This document shows positions 7,309 through 10,933 of a DNA stretch of 10,933 nucleotides, piece after piece (the stretch's first letter is position 1; each line of letters starts with the position of its first letter). Below the pieces are notes generated by a model, which worked only from the letters and a program-made list of their open reading frames with translations, was not told where the DNA came from and did no database searches. The position numbers and the translations under genes were made by a program. The DNA comes from JAYXXU01 sp049301135 (GTDB taxonomy: Bacteria; Pseudomonadota; Gammaproteobacteria; Pseudomonadales; Moraxellaceae): the NCBI GenBank assembly GCA_049301135.1, contig JBAQKP010000109.1, positions 1 to 10,933 of the forward strand. The letters are read 5' to 3'.

Positions 7309-8541
7309 CTAGACGTACTGCCCTGCGGCGTGCGCCGATGCCCACGCCCACTGAAAATTATAGCCGCCCAAGTGTCCAGTCACGTCCAATACTTCACCAA
7401 TAAAATACAGTCCAGCTTGCTTTTGGCTTTGCATGGTTTTCGACGAAATCTCGTGGGTATCTACCCCGCCTAGCGTTACTTCGGCAGTGCGATAACCCTC
7501 TGTGCCAGAAGGTTTTACAATAAAATGATGTAATTGTTCAGCTAGCGTACTCAGCCGTTGGTTACTCCAGTCGGCCAGTGGTTGTTCGGCATGCGCTGAC
7601 CAAACGAGTGTTTGTAGCTCTAGCACCATGTTTTTGGCGATTAATTCATACAGGACGGTACGCAGTAAGGATTTGGGTTGGCTGTTTTTTTTGCTGATCA
7701 GCCACTCGGCCAGTTCAAGCTGCGGGAAAAAATCAATCTCAATCGGCTGTCCCACGTGCCAATAGTTCGACACCTGTAACGCCACAGGGCCACTCAAGCC
7801 ACGATGGGTAAATAGCAATGCTTCATTAAAGGCGGCATCGGCATGCTGTAAGGTCACGTCCAGCGCATGGCCTGACAGTCGCTCAGTCACCGCCTTAAAG
7901 CCATCGCTAAAGGTAAACGGAACCAGTCCGGCGCGAGTCGGATGCACCCGATGACCAAACTGTTCGGCGATCTGGTAGCCGATACCTGAGCCGCCCAGCG
8001 TAGGAATCGACAAACCGCCGCTTGCTACTACAACAGATGTCGCGTGATAAATGCCGCGTGAGGTCTGTACTTTAAAACCATATTCAATAGGTTGAATAGA
8101 CTGAAAGTCGGTGCTGGTTTCGATCTTCACGTTTTTGGCACTGCCATTTTTGGGAAAGTCACACTCGGCCAGTAGCAAGTTTAGGATGTCTTTGGCGCTA
8201 TTTAGGCAAAACAGTTGGCCGTGTTTACGCTCCTCGTAGGCGATTTTATAATCACCGACCAAACCCAAAAAATCCCATTGGGTATAGCGATCCAGCGCGG
8301 ATTTTACAAAGTGTGGATTTTGGCACAGGTAGTTTTCGGGTTCGACCGAGAGATTGGTAAAGTTACAACGACCACCGCCGGACATCAGGATTTTTTTGCC
8401 GACTTTGTTGGCGCGTTCGATCACCAACACGCGACGGCCACGACGGGCAGCGACGGCAGCACACATCAATCCCGCTGCACCTGCACCGATGATCAGGACA
8501 TCGTAGCTGTTTGGATCTTTGTGTTTGAGGTCAGTAGACAT
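7309..8541 (-). CDS. rdsA: YhiN/HI0933/BaiN-family FAD-dependent oxidoreductase, probable 23S rRNA dihydrouridine synthase
   Basis: A 410-residue flavoprotein from the chosen ATG at 8541. Near the N-terminus it has the dinucleotide-binding GAGAAG (19-24) with acidic E42 ending the second strand, then the family signature GGGRCNFTN (55-63). The C-terminus has the second FAD motif and the hallmark GEVLDVTGHLGGYNFQWAWASG-like end. The length matches E. coli YhiN (about 400). Members were long annotated as BaiN-like or aminoacetone oxidase; more recent work links YhiN (renamed RdsA) to dihydrouridine formation in 23S rRNA, so that role is likely but carried over by family. An in-frame ATG at 8637 would add 32 Ser/Pro/Arg-rich residues atypical of the family. 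It has an AGGA at good spacing, but it lies upstream of a TATAAT box at 8581-8576, so the shorter form is preferred even though its own RBS is poor. Convergent with the retron, divergent from the toxin-antitoxin operon. Confidence 0.88.
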   Translation of the reverse strand: MSTDLKHKDPNSYDVLIIGAGAAGLMCAAVAARRGRRVLVIERANKVGKKILMSGGGRCNFTNLSVEPENYLCQNPHFVKSALDRYTQWDFLGLVGDYKIAYEERKHGQLFCLNSAKDILNLLLAECDFPKNGSAKNVKIETSTDFQSIQPIEYGFKVQTSRGIYHATSVVVASGGLSIPTLGGSGIGYQIAEQFGHRVHPTRAGLVPFTFSDGFKAVTERLSGHALDVTLQHADAAFNEALLFTHRGLSGPVALQVSNYWHVGQPIEIDFFPQLELAEWLISKKNSQPKSLLRTVLYELIAKNMVLELQTLVWSAHAEQPLADWSNQRLSTLAEQLHHFIVKPSGTEGYRTAEVTLGGVDTHEISSKTMQSQKQAGLYFIGEVLDVTGHLGGYNFQWAWASAHAAGQYV

Positions 8542-8575
8542 GTATCGGGGCAATCTGTGGCGGTATGGGGTCGGT

Positions 8576-8581
8576 ATTATA
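8576..8581 (-). promoter_or_regulatory. Candidate -10 box for yhiN
   Basis: A perfect TATAAT on the minus strand lies about 35 bases before the ATG at 8541. No good -35 element is seen at 15-18 bases spacing, so the promoter is a weak call. If real, it places the start of transcription downstream of the alternative ATG at 8637. Confidence 0.4.
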
Positions 8582-8631
8582 GCCGACACGGGCAAGCTCA
8601 GTCGCCTTGTTGAATCAGGTGAGCTGATGGA

Positions 8632-8660
8632 TTGCATATGTGTATCCTAAGGGATACAAT
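8632..8660 (+). promoter_or_regulatory. Promoter of the toxin-antitoxin operon
   Basis: TTGCAT (8632-8637), a 17-base spacer and TACAAT (8655-8660) make a plausible sigma-70 promoter with a 5/6 match at -10. Transcription would begin near 8667, about 24 bases before the toxin ATG at 8691. This argues against the GTG at 8640 as the toxin start. Confidence 0.6.
8641..8658. promoter_or_regulatory. Palindromic operator overlapping the toxin-antitoxin promoter
   Basis: TGTATCC (8641-8647) and GGATACA (8652-8658) are exact inverted repeats separated by TAAG. The right arm overlaps the -10 box. Toxin-antitoxin operons are typically repressed by their own antitoxin binding such a palindrome, here most likely through the HTH of the downstream gene. 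Confidence 0.6.
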
Positions 8661-8690
8661 GTTTCTACCTGCTATCACTGCGATTTGCTG

Positions 8691-8987
8691 ATGTACACGA
8701 TTGAACAGCTCCCTGAGTTTGAAGCTTGGTTCGATGGATTGCGCGACCACACCACCAAGATTCGTTTGCTAGCGCGACTAGCACGTGTCGAGAACGGCAA
8801 CTTTGGTGACTACAAAACCGTGGAAGGGCAGTTATTAGAGTTGCGCATGACGTTTGGTGGTGGGATGCGGGTGTACTTTGTGATTCGTAACGGGCGTATC
8901 GTGTTATTGCTACAGGGTGCCGATAAGTCCACCCAGCAGCGTGACATCGAAAAAGCCAAGCAATTGCTGTCTAGCCTAGAGGATTGA
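8691..8987 (+). CDS. RelE/HigB-like toxin of a type II toxin-antitoxin module (HI1419 type)
   Basis: A 98-residue basic protein from the ATG at 8691, matching the usual length of about 95-110. It opens with YTIEQLPEFEAWFDGL, typical of the RelE/ParE-superfamily killer proteins found upstream of HI1420-like antidotes (Gp49-like family). The order helix, helix, then strands containing LELRMTFGGGMRVYFVI and VLLLQGADKSTQQRDIEKAK is the family fold; the Arg and Lys residues of these strands (R52, R60, K79, R84) are candidate RNA-contacting positions. Expected role is ribosome-dependent mRNA cleavage or a related growth inhibition. A start at GTG 8640 would add 17 residues but falls within the promoter. 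No strong Shine-Dalgarno precedes 8691. The toxin precedes its antitoxin, as in HigBA-like operons. Confidence 0.9.
   Translation: MYTIEQLPEFEAWFDGLRDHTTKIRLLARLARVENGNFGDYKTVEGQLLELRMTFGGGMRVYFVIRNGRIVLLLQGADKSTQQRDIEKAKQLLSSLED
8978..8983 (+). promoter_or_regulatory. Strong ribosome binding site of the antitoxin
   Basis: AGAGGA lies 7 bases before the ATG at 8991 and inside the end of the toxin gene. It is clearly stronger than anything before the toxin start, which fits the need for antitoxin in excess over toxin. Confidence 0.65.
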
Positions 8988-8990
8988 GCG

Positions 8991-9257
8991 ATGAAGAAAT
9001 TTGATATTGCTGAGCATCTGCATAGCGAGGAAGACATTCGTTGCTTCCTGCAAGAGGTGGCAGAAACCGGAACAGCGAGTGATTTTGTGCATGCGGTGGG
9101 GATTGCTGCACGTGCCAAGGGGATGACAGCAGTAGCCGCACAGGCGGGCGTGACCCGTGCCAGTTTGTACAAGGCGTTGTCGGAGGATGGGCAGCCTGCG
9201 TTTGAAACGGTGTTTAATGTGGTGAAGTCGTTTGGTCTGAAACTTGCAGTTCGGTAG
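8991..9257 (+). CDS. HTH antitoxin of the toxin-antitoxin module (HI1420 type)
   Basis: An 88-residue protein beginning 3 bases after the toxin stop. Residues about 5-40 hold the N-terminal element typical of HI1420-like addiction antidotes (AEHLHSEEDIRCFLQE). Residues about 45-83 are a helix-turn-helix with GMTAVAAQAGVTRASLYKAL as the two-helix core. It should neutralise the RelE/HigB-like toxin by direct binding and repress the operon through the palindrome at 8641-8658. Tail-to-tail with the ferredoxin reductase gene, with only 12 bases between the stop codons and no clear terminator. Confidence 0.9.
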   Translation: MKKFDIAEHLHSEEDIRCFLQEVAETGTASDFVHAVGIAARAKGMTAVAAQAGVTRASLYKALSEDGQPAFETVFNVVKSFGLKLAVR

Positions 9258-9269
9258 TCGCAGCTATGC

Positions 9270-10478
9270 CTATAACGCCTGCACCGCAATCGACTCATCC
9301 GCCAGCCGCAGCGGATCGACCGCCGTACTCGCCGCAATCAGCTTTTTGCTCAGCATAAACTCCTGCGGGCGATTGACACAATCCGCCGCAATTAAGCGAC
9401 CATCCTGCAAATAAAACGCCGCAAAGCTACGACCCTGCTGCACATCACCCCGAATCACGATCTGATCATACCCCTGACTGAGTCCCGCAATCTGCAACTT
9501 TAGATCATACTGATCTGACCAAAACCAAGGCAGACTCTTCGAAGTTCGTTGTAAGCCGCACAAGGTCGCCGAGGCAATTTTGGCCTGTTCATTGGCATTT
9601 GGCACAGACTCCAAGCGCATCCGCCGCTGATAAATCGGATTAAACGCATTGGCACAATCCCCAATTGCCACAATCTCCGGCGCACTGGTACGGCAATACT
9701 CATCAATCAGAATGCCATTGTCCACCTGCAAGCCCGCGTCCAGCGCCAACTCGACATTCGGCACAACTCCAACCCCGATGATTACCAGATCTGCATCGAA
9801 CACCGAACCATCGGCACACAGCACCGCTTGCGCACGCCCCTCACCCGTGATGGCCGTGACTGACGCACCAGTATGAATCGCCACACCCTGCTCACGATGA
9901 ATCCGCGCATAAAAATCCGACACCTCCGGCGCAGTCACCCGCTGCAAAATCCGCTCGGCTGCTTCCAAGACCACCACCTGCATGCCCTGCTGGGTTAGCG
10001 CTGCGGCGGTTTCCAGACCAATATAGCCACCACCAATCACCACTGCTTTAGCGTGGAGTTGTACCAATGGCTGGATCGCCTGCACATCACTGATATTTCT
10101 CAGGTAATGCACACCTGCCAAATCAGCTCCAGCCAGCGACACCGTTCTGACTCGTGCACCAGTACACAGTGCCAACTGGTCATACGCAACCGTACTGCCA
10201 TCTTGTAGCGTCACGCTGTGCGCTGCCCGATCAACTGCAACCACCCGACCGTGCCGAAATTCGATTTGGTTTTTTTGATAAAAAGCGGCTGGTCGAATCA
10301 ATAACTCATCGACCAGTTGTGCGCCGCATAAAAAAGTCTTGGACAACGGCGGTCGGTGATACGGCAAATACGGCTCGTCGCCGATCACCACAATCTTGCC
10401 CTGCCAGCCATCTGGCCGCAGACTTGCCGCCAACTGAGCGGCGGCGTGGCTTGCGCCAATGATGACGATTGTATGCAT
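9270..10478 (-). CDS. FAD-dependent ferredoxin/rubredoxin reductase of a P450 system
   Basis: A 402-residue NAD(P)H-dependent flavoprotein of the putidaredoxin-reductase type, which passes electrons from NADH through a [2Fe-2S] ferredoxin to a P450. The N-terminal FAD-binding motif is IVIIGASHAAAQLAASLR (4-21), with the typical PLSKTFL (44-50) after it. The NAD-binding fold starts at VVIGGGYIGLE (146-156). The second FAD motif is IVAIGDCAN (269-277). The C-terminal domain has the family's WFWSDQYDLKLQIAG block (318-332). Length matches the family (about 400). It lies downstream of a CYP153-like gene on the same strand with an 86-base gap, so co-transcription is likely. Upstream of the ATG only a weak GAG element is present as RBS. 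NADH rather than NADPH is the usual donor in the family, but I cannot decide this here. Confidence 0.92.
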   Translation of the reverse strand: MHTIVIIGASHAAAQLAASLRPDGWQGKIVVIGDEPYLPYHRPPLSKTFLCGAQLVDELLIRPAAFYQKNQIEFRHGRVVAVDRAAHSVTLQDGSTVAYDQLALCTGARVRTVSLAGADLAGVHYLRNISDVQAIQPLVQLHAKAVVIGGGYIGLETAAALTQQGMQVVVLEAAERILQRVTAPEVSDFYARIHREQGVAIHTGASVTAITGEGRAQAVLCADGSVFDADLVIIGVGVVPNVELALDAGLQVDNGILIDEYCRTSAPEIVAIGDCANAFNPIYQRRMRLESVPNANEQAKIASATLCGLQRTSKSLPWFWSDQYDLKLQIAGLSQGYDQIVIRGDVQQGRSFAAFYLQDGRLIAADCVNRPQEFMLSKKLIAASTAVDPLRLADESIAVQAL

Positions 10479-10564
10479 ATGAATTTACTCAGTTCATGGG
10501 TGATGCACAGCATCAATTGTTGCCGACGACAGTTGCACATCGCCTCTGTCGCCTATTTTGATAC
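10479..10564 (-). other. Gap between the P450 and reductase genes with a short hairpin
   Basis: This 86-base gap contains TGATGC (10501-10506) and GCATCA (10510-10515), a 6-bp stem with an ACA loop. No T-run follows on the minus strand, so it is not a convincing terminator. It may be an mRNA-processing or stability element between the two genes. Confidence 0.3.
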
Positions 10565-10933
10565 CTATGCTTTAGCGGTCAGTTTGACCATCATCTTGGC
10601 ATAGCCGCGTACAAAGTTAGACTGCACCAACTCTGGCTCACCCAACACCTCAATATTATCGAAGCGAAGCAATAACTCCTCCCACAAAATCCGCAACTGC
10701 ATCTCGGCCAAACGATTGCCCATACAGCGATGCAACCCAAAACCAAATGACAAATGATTACGCGCACCTTTACGGTCGATGATCAGTTCGTCAGGCCGTT
10801 CAATCACCCGCTCGTCACGATTGCCCGAGGCGTACCACATTAAGATCTTGTCACCCTTACGGATGGTCTGGCCGTGCATCTCGATATCTTGCTTGGCGAT
10901 GCGGCGCATATACGCCAGTGGGGTCTGCCAGCG
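10565..10933 (-). CDS. CYP153-like cytochrome P450, C-terminal part (5' end outside window)
   Basis: The frame is open to the right edge, where RWQTPLAYMRRIA continues before the internal Met at 10909, so the gene is cut by the window. The visible 122 residues include the haem-binding loop FGFGLHRCMGNRLAE with the proximal Cys encoded at 10724-10726, followed by the L-helix and a C-terminal sheet ending in KLTAKA. The NHLSFGFG-HRCMG block and the SNFVRGYAK segment are characteristic of bacterial CYP153 enzymes, which hydroxylate the terminal carbon of medium-chain alkanes and related compounds. The neighbouring reductase supports a class I three-component system. The substrate range cannot be judged from this fragment. 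Confidence 0.92.
   Translation of the reverse strand, partial: RWQTPLAYMRRIAKQDIEMHGQTIRKGDKILMWYASGNRDERVIERPDELIIDRKGARNHLSFGFGLHRCMGNRLAEMQLRILWEELLLRFDNIEVLGEPELVQSNFVRGYAKMMVKLTAKA

Noticed and set aside
8215..8613. Plus-strand frame of 132 codons opposite yhiN
   Set aside because: It is antisense to the conserved FAD-binding region of a well-recognised flavoprotein and resembles no family.
8640..8690. GTG at 8640 as the toxin start
   Set aside because: It lies inside the promoter and operator, adds 17 residues not typical of the family, and ATG 8691 gives the standard toxin N-terminus.

Overview
The window reads as chromosomal DNA of a gammaproteobacterium that can degrade hydrocarbons. 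The clue is a CYP153-type cytochrome P450 next to a ferredoxin reductase, together with a YhiN/RdsA-like flavoprotein and an HI1419/HI1420-type toxin-antitoxin pair. I cannot fix the genus; Moraxellaceae or Alcanivorax-like relatives are guesses. Base composition is moderate and looks even across the window, so there is no obvious compositional island.

Positions 1-7266 (plus strand) hold the most interesting locus, a tightly packed three-gene operon. It encodes (1) a giant, glutamine-rich ARM/HEAT-repeat protein that enters from beyond the left edge, (2) a 617-residue protein with a winged helix and a SWIM zinc finger, and (3) a 427-residue reverse transcriptase. The RT carries the retron-specific NAxxH and VTG signatures around a YADD catalytic centre. 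This gene set matches what has been catalogued as a type XIII retron (ARM + winged-helix/SWIM + RT). To my knowledge the mechanism of that type has not been worked out. The genes overlap or nearly touch (ATGA overlap, then a 17-base gap), so no room is left for the msr-msd non-coding RNA directly before the RT. It most likely lies upstream of the ARM gene, outside this window. The working model is an antiphage or stress-sensing complex: an RT-msDNA sensor, a nucleic-acid-binding SWIM protein and a large solenoid scaffold or effector.

Positions 7309-8541 (minus strand) encode a YhiN/HI0933/BaiN-family FAD protein, probably the 23S rRNA dihydrouridine synthase RdsA. It converges on the retron RT, and a 9-bp hairpin sits between the two stop codons.

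Positions 8632-9257 (plus strand) hold a compact toxin-antitoxin operon (RelE/HigB-like toxin first, HTH antitoxin second). Its promoter has a -10 box overlapped by a 7-bp palindrome, the likely autoregulatory operator.

Positions 9270-10933 (minus strand) hold a putidaredoxin-reductase-like FAD enzyme. Upstream of it in the same direction is the C-terminal part of a CYP153-like P450 that continues past the right edge. Together they are two of the three components of a class I P450 alkane hydroxylase; the ferredoxin is not in this window. No tRNA, rRNA, CRISPR array, transposase or integrase was seen.
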